From Planctomycetaceae bacterium (lineage in GTDB: Bacteria > Planctomycetota > Phycisphaerae > Phycisphaerales > UBA1924), in contig JAJTDF010000004.1 in the NCBI GenBank assembly GCA_021294835.1, positions 1 to 64,000 of the forward strand: a stretch of DNA of 64,000 bases. Reading direction: 5' to 3'. Position 1 is the first letter of the stretch. The number at the start of each line of letters is the position of its first letter. A program made the translations under genes and the position numbers. Below are positions 15,936-24,907 of the stretch, piece by piece. The notes under the pieces are model-generated. The model was not told the origin of the DNA and ran no database searches. It saw nothing but the letters and a program-made list of their open reading frames with translations.

Positions 15936-18818
15936 TTACGGGCAGCCAGAGGCAAAGGCGGCGATGAAGGCGTTGAAGTCGTCGCCGGTGACCAGACCGT
16001 CCGGCCCGGCGGTACCGCCGATGCCGACGATATCCGCAGCGGGCAGACCGCAGCCATAGGCCGCCTGGCCGGCGGCGAAGGCGCCGATGTAGGCGTTGAA
16101 GTCGTCGCCGGTCAGCAATTCATCCGCCCCGGGCACTCCGCCGATGCCGACGATGTCAGCCGGGCAGGCGAAGGCAGCACGGATGATGCCGATGTCGAAA
16201 GACGTGATCTGGCCATCGCCATCCATATCACCCCTGGCCCAGCCGCCTGCGGCACCTGAATTGACAGTGGCGATGCTGAGGTCAGCGGCGTCGACGGTGC
16301 CGTCGAGGTTCACGTCGCCGAACCGTGTGCCGAGGATGACGGTCACCAGCTCGCACACGTCGGCGTTGTCCACGATCAGGTCGCCGGTCATGTCGGCCGA
16401 GAGATCAAATCGGACGGCCTCGCTGAGGTCGGACCAGTTGGCGGCGCCGTCGGTGACGAAGGCGTTGCGGCGGAACTGGGCGGTGACAAAGTCGATGTCG
16501 GCGGCGTTAATCACGCCGTCAGCGCCGATGGGGGCAAAGCCGGGGGTGGTGGGCCCGACGGTGCCCGGGGCCGCCCCTGGCGCGGCCACGTCACCCCGGC
16601 TGTCGCCGGCGACGTAGGCCTTGCCGGTGGCAATCGCGGTCGCGAAGATGTTGCCCGCGAAGGCGGTGTCCAGAGCAACGAAGCCCGCCTTGCGATCCAG
16701 GCGACGCTGGCCGGTGGCCGTCATGGCCAGGCCGTCGGCCCAGTAGCGGAGGTCGGCGGCGTTGAAGTTGCCGTCGCCGTTGAAGTCGCCGAGGATCTCG
16801 ATGACAGCGTCACCACCGGAGGCGCCGGCGATGCCGCCGGCAGACTGAGCGGCACCGGTGCCCGAGGGGGCGTTCCAGACCGGGCCGCCGGTACGCTGAC
16901 GGAAGGCGGCGACCATGTCGGCGGCGTCGTTGATGTTGCGGAGACCGTCGCCGCTGAAGTCGCCGGCGATCTTGTTGCGGAGCGACAGGGCGGTGCCGTA
17001 GATCACGGGATTGCCGGACTGGTTGACGTAGTTGCCGCCACCAACGACGCCGTCGGTGTAGGTCTGACCGGCGGTACGGGCGGGAACGAGGCCCGTGCCG
17101 GAGAGCCGGAAGGATGCGTAGATGGGATCGGCCATCACGCTGTTGGCACGGGTGAAGTCCTGCAGCGACTGATTGAACGCCGGGTTGGGCAGGAGCTGCG
17201 TGGGGTTGATGGTGTTCTGCACGAGGTCCAGCGCACCGGAGAGGACGAAGATGGTGGCGGCACGCTCGCCGGGCATGAACAGGGTGTTGTCGCCGCCGGG
17301 GAGGCGGATGAAGGCCTCGATGGAACGGGTCACGTTGTTGACGTAGGCGGCCGCTTCAGCGTTGCGCATCGCCGGGGTGGCGGGGCCAGTCTCAGCAGCG
17401 GGGCGGGTGGGGTCCTTGAAGCTGAAGAAGGAGGGGTCGGACGGATCAAGCCCAGCCGGACGGGTGGGCCGGGTGTCGCGATCCCACGCCCACTGGGGCC
17501 AGTTGCGGCCACCCTTTGCAGAGGCGGCGGCGCGGGGGTCACCGATGGTGATCAGCACGGCGGGGCCGCCGATGACAAAGCCGTTGGCGGTGTTGTCCAG
17601 CAGGTTGTCGATGGTTGGACGGGCGAAAACGGTGCCGCCGATGTGATCGTTCTGGACGGCGAGGAGTTCAAAGCGACCGCTGGAGAGCCAGCCCTGGGCG
17701 GAGGAGGCCCCGCGCTCGACGCCGACGTAGCCGATGGCCAGACGGTGGTTGAGGACCGCACCCTCGACGCGCTCGTTGGAGGACTTGTTGGTGGGGATGA
17801 AGTCCGGGCCGAGCAGGTCCTGAAGCGACTGAGTGGAGAGGGCGCCGATGTTCTCGCCCACGCCCCATGCCGGATCCTGGCCGATGGAGTTCTGGAAGCC
17901 GTTGCGGGTACCGGAGCCGACGTCGCGGGTCACGGCCATGAGGTTCTCGCCGCTGGGCAGGCGGCCGGAACCGAAGAGGTGCTGCAGCTCGGTGACGCGG
18001 ATCTGCGTCATGCCGGTGCCGAAGTTGGTGACGGCGCCAATGGGGGCGAAGGCAAGGTTGTTGTCGAACAGCACGTTGCCGTTGGTGGCGGGCTGGGGGT
18101 TCTGGGGGTTGAAGAACTCCAAGTCGGGCTGGCCGGCAACCGAGAGGGTCGGCAGGCTGTTGCTGAGGTTGGCGCCGGTGGAGCCACCCTGCTTGTTCAG
18201 CGAGGAGCGGGTGTTGACGCCGTATCCAGGGGTGCCGGGGAGGCGGGCCCAGAAGCCGGTGCCGCTGGTCTGGACGGCCCAGCGGGAGGGGACGTCGCAG
18301 GGGGCGACGTCAAAGCGGAGACCGTCAGACGGGCCGCCGGGAAGGGCGACGCGGAGGGTGGCCTGGTTGGCTCGGGTGGGCAGGGCCCCGGGGTTCTCGG
18401 AGTTGCCGGCAGAGCCGATGACGTTGCTGGTGATGAAGCGGGTGCGGTTGTACCAGGCACCGTTGATGTTGGTGGAGAGGGTGGTGTTGTTGGTGACGAA
18501 GATGCGGCCGAAGCGGGCCAGTTCGACGAACCCGTTCACGGAACCGACGTTGCGATAGGAGACGGCCCAGACGCCGGTGGGCGGGTTGATGGTCGACGCG
18601 GCAAGCTGCTGGACGGTCGGCGAGGCAAGGTAGCCGGCGACGCCGTTGGCGTCCACATCGATGAAGTCGTTGGTGGAGGCCGGGGCGATGACGAAGTTCT
18701 GCAGCAGCGTGGCGCCGGTGATGTTGACGGCGGTCGGCTGGGCCGCGGCCACCGACACCGCCGTACCCACCAGGCCACAGGCGACGAACCGACGCAGAGT
18801 TGCGGAAGACGGGTTCAT
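15936..18818 (-). CDS. Secreted PstS-like protein with dockerin-like C-terminal repeats
   Basis: 960 aa. ATG 18818 has AAGGAG 6 nt upstream and begins a signal peptide (cleavage after SVAAAQ). The N-terminal ~400 residues resemble a phosphate-type substrate-binding protein: NITGATLLQNF and YRNVGSVNGF at the start, RVTELQHLFGSG and RDVGSGTRNGF later, matching the PstS pattern of GAT, GS.G and GSGTR ligand loops. The C-terminal third carries EF-hand/dockerin-like calcium loops (GDFSGDGLRN, GDFNGDGNFNAAD, GDVNLDGTVDAAD, GDMDGDGQITSFD) and then two tandem 'GIGG..G.D.L.TGDDFNA.I.AFA' repeats ending GCP. Such GC-type dockerin tails are common in Phycisphaerae surface proteins. Likely secreted or surface-bound; the ligand is not proven. 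Confidence 0.75.
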   Translation of the reverse strand: MNPSSATLRRFVACGLVGTAVSVAAAQPTAVNITGATLLQNFVIAPASTNDFIDVDANGVAGYLASPTVQQLAASTINPPTGVWAVSYRNVGSVNGFVELARFGRIFVTNNTTLSTNINGAWYNRTRFITSNVIGSAGNSENPGALPTRANQATLRVALPGGPSDGLRFDVAPCDVPSRWAVQTSGTGFWARLPGTPGYGVNTRSSLNKQGGSTGANLSNSLPTLSVAGQPDLEFFNPQNPQPATNGNVLFDNNLAFAPIGAVTNFGTGMTQIRVTELQHLFGSGRLPSGENLMAVTRDVGSGTRNGFQNSIGQDPAWGVGENIGALSTQSLQDLLGPDFIPTNKSSNERVEGAVLNHRLAIGYVGVERGASSAQGWLSSGRFELLAVQNDHIGGTVFARPTIDNLLDNTANGFVIGGPAVLITIGDPRAAASAKGGRNWPQWAWDRDTRPTRPAGLDPSDPSFFSFKDPTRPAAETGPATPAMRNAEAAAYVNNVTRSIEAFIRLPGGDNTLFMPGERAATIFVLSGALDLVQNTINPTQLLPNPAFNQSLQDFTRANSVMADPIYASFRLSGTGLVPARTAGQTYTDGVVGGGNYVNQSGNPVIYGTALSLRNKIAGDFSGDGLRNINDAADMVAAFRQRTGGPVWNAPSGTGAAQSAGGIAGASGGDAVIEILGDFNGDGNFNAADLRYWADGLAMTATGQRRLDRKAGFVALDTAFAGNIFATAIATGKAYVAGDSRGDVAAPGAAPGTVGPTTPGFAPIGADGVINAADIDFVTAQFRRNAFVTDGAANWSDLSEAVRFDLSADMTGDLIVDNADVCELVTVILGTRFGDVNLDGTVDAADLSIATVNSGAAGGWARGDMDGDGQITSFDIGIIRAAFACPADIVGIGGVPGADELLTGDDFNAYIGAFAAGQAAYGCGLPAADIVGIGGTAGPDGLVTGDDFNAFIAAFASGCP

Positions 18819-19039
18819 GGATCTCTCCTTGCGAGGCGCCATCACAGCCGTGCAACGGCCACACGCCGTCGCCCGGGACGATGCAGACTCTCACTCTCTC
18901 AACTGAGCACCACCATGCACTCTGGCTCAGCCCGGTGCCACCGGACTGTCATGAGCGTTCGGTGAATCGCGGTCATCACCGGTTCCCCGGTGTGCCGCGG
19001 CTCTCGTCTCCCCCGTTGGATGACGTTCGGCGGTCGGCC

Positions 19040-20062
19040 TCAGCGGGTCTCGGTGAGCGAGACGCGGTTGTTGCCGGTGATGGAGAAGAACCGCTCCCCC
19101 CACTGCCGCTTCTCGATGGTCTCGATGGTGGTGGCCCGCTCGACGTGGCCGTCGACGAACACGAAGTTCACCTTGGCGTTGCCGTGGTGACGACCGACGG
19201 CGTTGAGTGTGCTGTTGGCGTCGGTGATCATGCCGTCGCCGAGTTCGTTGTCGGACCGGATGCGATCAAGCGAGGGGTAGAAGAACCGGGGGATGTTGTT
19301 GCTCCCGGTGTTGGGCTCGCTGTACGGGTCGTTGGCTGGGGCCGATCCGGGAACGAAGGGCGTGACGGGGCGATGGCTCTTGATGGCGTTGGAGCCCTCG
19401 TTGCCGGGGATCAGCGAGCGCCAACCCGGCCGAGAGAGGAACTCCGTCGCCAGGATGGTGCCCGCGCCGCCCTTGGCGGTCTGGTCGATCTCAGCGGGGT
19501 TCACTAGGCGGTTGCGCCGCTGCGGACCGGAGCCGGCGAGCTTGTTGCGAGAAATCACCGCGTCATTGCTGGTGAAGGCGACCCGCTTGACCTGACGGTC
19601 CTCAGGGGTGGGTGAGCCGACGCCTCCACCCAGGTCGTTGGTCTGGCCGGGCTCCCAATCCTCAGCGTTGGCGCCGGGGTTGCTGGCCGGGGCACCGCCG
19701 TTGAGCACCGAGGGGCACTCGAACTGCTCGCCGGTCATTGAGTTGCCGGAGAAGAGCATCCACGACCAGTGGATGTAGCCCCGGGGCGAGCCGGAGCCCT
19801 GCTGGTCTTCAATACGCCAGCGGTTGAGGTCGCCCTCGCTGGAGTACACGTAGGACAGCGGGAACCAGCGGCTGTCGATGGTGTACGCCGTGACGCCTTG
19901 GGCGACGGCACGGATGGAAGCCGAGCACTTGGTGGCCTGGGCCTCGCGCCGAGCCGAACCGAGAGCCGGCAGCAGAATGCCCACCAGCAAGGCGATGATG
20001 GCGATCACGACCAGCAGTTCAATAAGGGTGAAGGCTCGGCCCGCACCGCGTCCGTACGTCAT
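19040..20062 (-). CDS. Prepilin-type N-terminal methylation protein
   Basis: 340 aa. The prepilin peptidase site is G-R-A-F-T-L-I-E, followed by a hydrophobic helix (LLVVIAIIALLVGILLPAL) that anchors the protein or packs in a pilus or pseudopilus. Start ATG 20062 has GAGGTG 4 nt upstream; the longer reading from 20137 adds a non-conserved basic stretch. The C-terminus has the planctomycete prepilin motif HHGNAKVNFVFVDGHVE. It lies directly upstream of the secreted PstS-like protein gene and downstream of the pilus-type operon, consistent with a type II secretion or pilus role. Which system it serves is unknown. Confidence 0.85.
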   Translation of the reverse strand: MTYGRGAGRAFTLIELLVVIAIIALLVGILLPALGSARREAQATKCSASIRAVAQGVTAYTIDSRWFPLSYVYSSEGDLNRWRIEDQQGSGSPRGYIHWSWMLFSGNSMTGEQFECPSVLNGGAPASNPGANAEDWEPGQTNDLGGGVGSPTPEDRQVKRVAFTSNDAVISRNKLAGSGPQRRNRLVNPAEIDQTAKGGAGTILATEFLSRPGWRSLIPGNEGSNAIKSHRPVTPFVPGSAPANDPYSEPNTGSNNIPRFFYPSLDRIRSDNELGDGMITDANSTLNAVGRHHGNAKVNFVFVDGHVERATTIETIEKRQWGERFFSITGNNRVSLTETR

Positions 20063-20288
20063 ACTGCACCTCGTTGGCTCTTGCTCGGCCCGGTCCGCCC
20101 TGGCACGCGCCAGCGGCGGCCAGCTCTGACCGGGCAATACAAGACCATGCGGGCTCGCGGAGTGTCAAGACGAGGTGAGGATCATGCGAAGTGTGCTTCG
20201 CAGGGACACTGCCTCGCCACCACCTTCACGCGGCGATCGGGCTGACCCGAACATTCCGCAAGCGAGGATTCGTGCCATGGCACAACCG

Positions 20289-21215
20289 CTACCCGACACC
20301 AAGTCGAAAGGGAACGTCCCGACACTTCTGTAGATGCACCACCGACTGACGATGATCTCCTTCCGCAACTGACCAACAACCGACGATGCACAGATTGATC
20401 CGTGTGCTGCGTACGTGGCCGCAAAATGATGCAATCACCAAGTCGTCGATTCCTGCGTCCCAGTTGCCGGCGTTGAGGATCATCGGCGATGAACTGGTGG
20501 TGCCGCAGAACAGGCCACGCTCAGGCAGGACTTGTGTTCATCGCAACGCCACCGGAAGGCAATCTGAACATCACCGCTGACGTCGATCTCCAGCAACAGC
20601 GTCGAGCTGACCTGCAATCGCTCATTGCGGAGCTGGCAGCAACTTCCCGGCCCACCGGATCAGAAAGCGATGCGGAGGGCCGCCTTCGTGCAGACGACCA
20701 AGGTGGACCGTTGGCCGGCTGTCATCTCCGCCGTTGCGACACGCATGAAGCTCATTGAACCGGTGGACGCGGGCGACATTGTGGCGATGAGGCCGCCAGA
20801 GGGCAGCAGGCTGAGCGTTCCGACGGGGGGCTGGGAGAACGCTGCGACCATGCGGGATTCGGTCCCCGGCTGCTCGGCGTCGTTGGCCAACACCCAGGCG
20901 GCAGAGAGCGCCCCCCAGAGTACCGCATCGGAGCATCAGGGACTGATCGTCCTCATCGAGACGACTGCGGAAGGCCTGCATCTCAGCGCCACCGGCCAGC
21001 CCCTGCCTGACCGAAGGAAGCTGTTTGGCACAGTTGACGGCCAGAGAGAGGTCAAAGCTGGATCGAGGGAGGCTCGTGCAACGGACGAAATCGGCGGCAT
21101 CTCAGACCACAGCAGGATGTCGAGTCCCGTCCCACGGGCACACATGAGAACGCCTCGGCGGTCCGTGCCCGGCCAACTTGGCGAGATCGTCGGGGCGCGG
21201 TCGAAACGAGCCATC
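20289..21215 (-). pseudogene. Decayed minus-strand coding region between prepilin and pilus operon
   Basis: No intact gene fits this 1.2-kb gap, but several minus-strand fragments in different frames show the GC-rich third positions of real genes. The best is 20660-20935: SDAVLWGALSAAWVLANDAE, a helix or signal-like segment, followed by a Pro/Ser/Thr-rich chain to a stop at 20660. It has no start codon and is preceded in frame by TGA. The piece just upstream (MQAFRSRLDEDDQ) is in another frame. Further fragments lie at about 20500-20630 (LLLEIDVSGDVQIAFRW) and 20390-20483. I read this as one or two frameshifted genes; sequencing error is the alternative. Confidence 0.35.
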
Positions 21216-21275
21216 AAACCGGTCGGCGGCGTCACCGTTACCCCAATGACGGCGAGCCTGCGCAGCCGATGGGAA

Positions 21276-23420
21276 TCAGCCGCCACCGCCGCCACCACCA
21301 CCACCGCCGCCCGGCGTGGGCGGGGGAGGCTGAGCCGGCTCGGTTTCGGGGCGCTCAGACGGAGGGGGCGGCAGCATGCCGCCACCACCCGGCTGACCGG
21401 GGGTCATATTGAACTGGTCCTCGCCGGACCGGGCAGAGGCAACCAGCCTGCGGTAGAGAGCATCCGCCTGATCGCGGTCGGGTTGGCGGATGGCGATACG
21501 ACCGCCCAAGTCGCGAAGGACGGCCTGGATGAGCGTGCGGCGGGGCTCGCTCTCCGGTGCGGCCGTCACATCGAGAAGGAACGAGTCCTTGGAGATGACC
21601 AACTGCTTGCGGGGGATCTCGATCTTGGCTCCGGGCTGGGGCTGGTTGCCGGTCGGACCACCCGGGGGCGGGACTGGGGCGCCGGGGGTGATCGTCCGAC
21701 CGGGACCGCCGGGTACAGGACCGCCAGGCGGAGGGGTCGGCATCTGCTCGCCGGTTGCCTCAATCACCTTGGCGAGGTCCGGGACCTCAACCGTCGCCTC
21801 CAACGCGTCGCCAGGCTCAAGCGGCACACGCGCCGAACGCCAGTGACCCCAGGTGAAGGCGAAGAGTTCAGCGGAGGCGGTCGCGCCGCCGCCCAGGCCG
21901 GTGGAGGAGGAACTGCCGGTGATGTCGCGGGGACGACCGCCGACAATGAAGGCATAGGTTTGCTGAGGCACCTCAACCGGAGCGGACCATGCGCTGGGCG
22001 GGCTGGCCATGAAAGGCTTCGCGGCGAAGGCCGCATCCTTCTCTTCGAGGTTGCCGGCACGCCCATACAGCGGGTTGGTGAACTTCAGTCGCACCTGGTA
22101 GCGGTAGGTCTCGCCCCGCTTGACACTGATGTCGTGCGCGTAGACGTTGAACTTCTCCTGCACCAGCAGAGCGGCGACGCCTCGGTCGGCGACATTCTGT
22201 CGGCCGGCGTTGGGGTCGGCGGCGACCTTCTCGCCGAGTGCCTCAAGCTCCTGCTTCAATCGGGCGACCAGCGCCCGCTGACGCTCCAGGCGGATCTCCT
22301 GCTCGGACCGCTGGGCCTGCTGGGGCGGGGGCGTGTCGCGACCGGGGCCGACGCCCCGACCACCGGGGCCACCGACGCCCCGACCGCCGCCGCCGGCCCC
22401 GGGATCGGGGGCGCCCTGCGTCTGACGAGCGGCTTCCATGTTCTGCAGCTTGCGAAGTTCGCGGGTGTACTCGCGGCGCTTGCGCTCCGCGGCGCTGCCT
22501 TCGCCGGCCTTGGCGCTCTCAACGGCGTCGCGGGGCGGCTCCCAGGGGGAACCAATCATGTTGTTCATGACCACCGCGTTGGCGTAATACGACGGACGGA
22601 GGAGCTCCTCCTCGCGGGTGGCGGCGAGCTTGCTGAGCTCGGTGAGCTGCTCGGCGGTCAGGTCCGCAGCGGCCAGGTCCTTGGCGAGGGAGAGACGGCC
22701 TGGGAGGTGCGGCACTGCGGTCTGCTCGCCCCAGGTGCCGTCGGGCAGGCGACGCTCGCGAACCAGCTCAACGCCCAGAGCGGCGGTGGCATCCCACCAG
22801 GCACGGGGGATAGCCGGGACGGGGCCGTTGGGGCCGTCGGGGTCCCGCTCAAGGGCGGCGCGGAGGTCCTTGCCGCTGAACTCGACTTCAACACTGACCG
22901 CCGGCATGTCATGTGGATTACCGCCCGAAAAAAGCCCTGCGGCGTCCGGCTCCTGGGCGATGGCGTTTCTGACCTCCTGGTCAGCGACGGTGGACATGAA
23001 GGCGAAGGCCACTGCGGGCGAGGGCGCCGGCACGGCAGGTACGTTGATGCGAGCGACCGTCACCACCGTGCCGGTGGAAACTCCACCGGGCAACTTCGGG
23101 GCGGCCGGCGACCAGGCCAGCTGGGATGTCGGCGAGACGCCCTTGGTGATCCGAGCCTTGAACTCCTCCTGCAGGGCGAGCACTGGGGCGGAAGGCAGAT
23201 CGGCGAATTGGGTACGCGTCATCTCCGACCGCAGCTTTTCAGCCATGCCCTGCAGGGCCGGGTAGACCTGCGCGACGTCGAGCGCTTTTTTGTCCACCGT
23301 GATGGAGTTTCGGGTGCCGGCCACCTGCCAGGCGATGACGCCGAGCAGACCGGCAGCCGAAGCGCCAAGGACGATCTTCTCAACATGCCGCTCGATGGGC
23401 TTGATCCTCTGAACCGCCAT
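21276..23420 (-). CDS. Membrane-anchored protein of the PilM operon, glycine-tailed
   Basis: 714 aa, family not recognised. ATG 23420 has GGAGGT 4 nt upstream. A short cytoplasmic start (MAVQRIKPIERHVEK) precedes one transmembrane helix (IVLGASAAGLLGVIAWQVAG, about 15-34); the rest is presumably periplasmic. It has two Gly/Pro-rich linkers and ends in eleven consecutive Gly. The helix-then-periplasmic layout resembles PilO/PilP-type alignment proteins but is two to three times longer. Third gene of an operon headed by the PilM-PilN fusion, 122 bp beyond the second gene. Probably part of a pilus or secretion machine; its role there is inferred from position only. Confidence 0.7.
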   Translation of the reverse strand: MAVQRIKPIERHVEKIVLGASAAGLLGVIAWQVAGTRNSITVDKKALDVAQVYPALQGMAEKLRSEMTRTQFADLPSAPVLALQEEFKARITKGVSPTSQLAWSPAAPKLPGGVSTGTVVTVARINVPAVPAPSPAVAFAFMSTVADQEVRNAIAQEPDAAGLFSGGNPHDMPAVSVEVEFSGKDLRAALERDPDGPNGPVPAIPRAWWDATAALGVELVRERRLPDGTWGEQTAVPHLPGRLSLAKDLAAADLTAEQLTELSKLAATREEELLRPSYYANAVVMNNMIGSPWEPPRDAVESAKAGEGSAAERKRREYTRELRKLQNMEAARQTQGAPDPGAGGGGRGVGGPGGRGVGPGRDTPPPQQAQRSEQEIRLERQRALVARLKQELEALGEKVAADPNAGRQNVADRGVAALLVQEKFNVYAHDISVKRGETYRYQVRLKFTNPLYGRAGNLEEKDAAFAAKPFMASPPSAWSAPVEVPQQTYAFIVGGRPRDITGSSSSTGLGGGATASAELFAFTWGHWRSARVPLEPGDALEATVEVPDLAKVIEATGEQMPTPPPGGPVPGGPGRTITPGAPVPPPGGPTGNQPQPGAKIEIPRKQLVISKDSFLLDVTAAPESEPRRTLIQAVLRDLGGRIAIRQPDRDQADALYRRLVASARSGEDQFNMTPGQPGGGGMLPPPPSERPETEPAQPPPPTPGGGGGGGGGGG

Positions 23421-23542
23421 AACCACCTCCGGGACTGATCCCAGGTTCTGTCACTAAGATACTGCCCCCTCGCCCGATCACCCCTCTGCCGTCCACCCCG
23501 CCCTGTCCCCATTGCATCGCAACCGAATTTCAGCGCAGCAAC

Positions 23543-24907
23543 TCAACCCGGAGGCGGGTTGCCTGCGGGAGCCGGCGCAGCCGCGGGGTCGGCCGGGGCC
23601 TCGGGCGGGATGCCCAGCGCGGTGCGAACGCCGGAGGGCATAAACGGCTTGGTCCACTCACGAAGCCATACGGTTTCGATGGTCAGGCTGAGCGAGGAGA
23701 CATGCTCGGGGCCGTAGTAGAAGCCCTCGCCGAGATCCTTGAAAACGTCAACGGACTTCACATCAAAGTCGATGACCGACATGAAGTTGGTCTGACCGAC
23801 CGCATTGAGGACCGCCGGAATGTCGGAGGTCCGCACTACCAGTTCAACGTTCACGCGACGGATGTCGTACAACCCATTGCCTGAGCCCGGACCGGACCAG
23901 CGGCCGGTGACCGACATGTACGGATTGAACGGCGGCAGCGCGGTGGGGTCGGTTGGTGCGGCGGCGGCAGCGGCGTTCGGATCAGCCCCGGCCGTCGGAG
24001 CCGGAGTCTCGGGCAGCGGCCAGACCTGCACCAAAGAGAGCCGCTTGACCGGCACAGAGGCGACACCCTTGGGGGGCTGGCCGGGCGTGATGCCGTTGGC
24101 ACGGGCAATGAAGGCGATCAAGTCTTCATGAATCCAGTGCATCTGCTGCCAGTCCCACGCCCTCTCTAGCGTGGCCCGCTGGTTCACGTCGATCTGCGGA
24201 AGGGCGAACGAGAGCGGCGAGGCGTACAGGTTCAGACGCTGGGCTTGCTCCTGATAGCGACCGATCCGCATGGCCAGCATGCCGTCGATGATGCGGCGGA
24301 CCTGCTCCTCGGGGATCGCCTCGGCGGAGCCGCCCGGGGGCGTCGCGGCCTCGAGTTCCTGCTTGCGCTTGAGTTCAAGGTCGGCGGCGAGCTTGGCGGG
24401 GTCGGCCGGCTCGCCGGCGCGGATGGAGTTGAGCAATGCCGGCACCGACTCGACGGCGAACTTGCGGGGGAACTCGGAGAGTTCGACGAAGCCGGCGTCG
24501 GCGGGTTGGGGGAACACGCCCTGCACGAGGAAGGCCCGCTTCTTGAACTCTTCGGCCGTGGGCGCGGCGCGAACGCCCTTGTTGAACTTGAGCACATCAT
24601 CCAGCACGGTGCGGCTGGCGGCCGCCTGCTCCTGGCGGAGTTTCTTGAAGTGGTCGATGAGCGTCTGGTTTGGAGCGCCAGAGTACTCGATGGGCTTGTC
24701 GCTGGGCCGAATAGGCTCCACGCGATAGGTGATCCTCTGGCCGGCCAGTTTGCCGGCGTCGGCGTCAACCTCCTTCTGGACCCGCTCGCGGAACTCGGAG
24801 TTCCAGGAGTGGCTGAAGTAGAACAAGGGCGGCACCAGCAGCACCACGGCCCCGCCCAGAGCAATGGGCAGCCAGTGCTTCTTCAGGACTTCGACGGCGT
24901 TGTTCAC
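23543..24907 (-). CDS. PilO-position membrane protein of the PilM operon
   Basis: 454 aa, no confident family. A short N-terminus (MNNAVEVLKKHW) and one transmembrane helix (LPIALGGAVVLLVPPLFYFSH, about 13-33) are followed by a helical stretch and a periplasmic region ending in an Ala/Pro-rich tail. Start GTG 24907 overlaps the PilM stop as GTGA, with GGAGGG upstream inside the pilM gene, so the two are translationally coupled. Position and topology match PilO, which binds PilN and PilP in type IV pilus assembly, but at 454 aa it is about twice the usual length. The assignment to PilO is by analogy. Confidence 0.7.
   Translation of the reverse strand: MNNAVEVLKKHWLPIALGGAVVLLVPPLFYFSHSWNSEFRERVQKEVDADAGKLAGQRITYRVEPIRPSDKPIEYSGAPNQTLIDHFKKLRQEQAAASRTVLDDVLKFNKGVRAAPTAEEFKKRAFLVQGVFPQPADAGFVELSEFPRKFAVESVPALLNSIRAGEPADPAKLAADLELKRKQELEAATPPGGSAEAIPEEQVRRIIDGMLAMRIGRYQEQAQRLNLYASPLSFALPQIDVNQRATLERAWDWQQMHWIHEDLIAFIARANGITPGQPPKGVASVPVKRLSLVQVWPLPETPAPTAGADPNAAAAAAPTDPTALPPFNPYMSVTGRWSGPGSGNGLYDIRRVNVELVVRTSDIPAVLNAVGQTNFMSVIDFDVKSVDVFKDLGEGFYYGPEHVSSLSLTIETVWLREWTKPFMPSGVRTALGIPPEAPADPAAAPAPAGNPPPG

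Noticed and set aside
20625-23438. 937-aa plus-strand ORF over the pilus genes
   Set aside because: It lies opposite the gene at 21276-23420, which has a proper start, SD and membrane helix. The plus reading is Gly/Arg/Ala-rich and unstructured, as expected of an antisense shadow.
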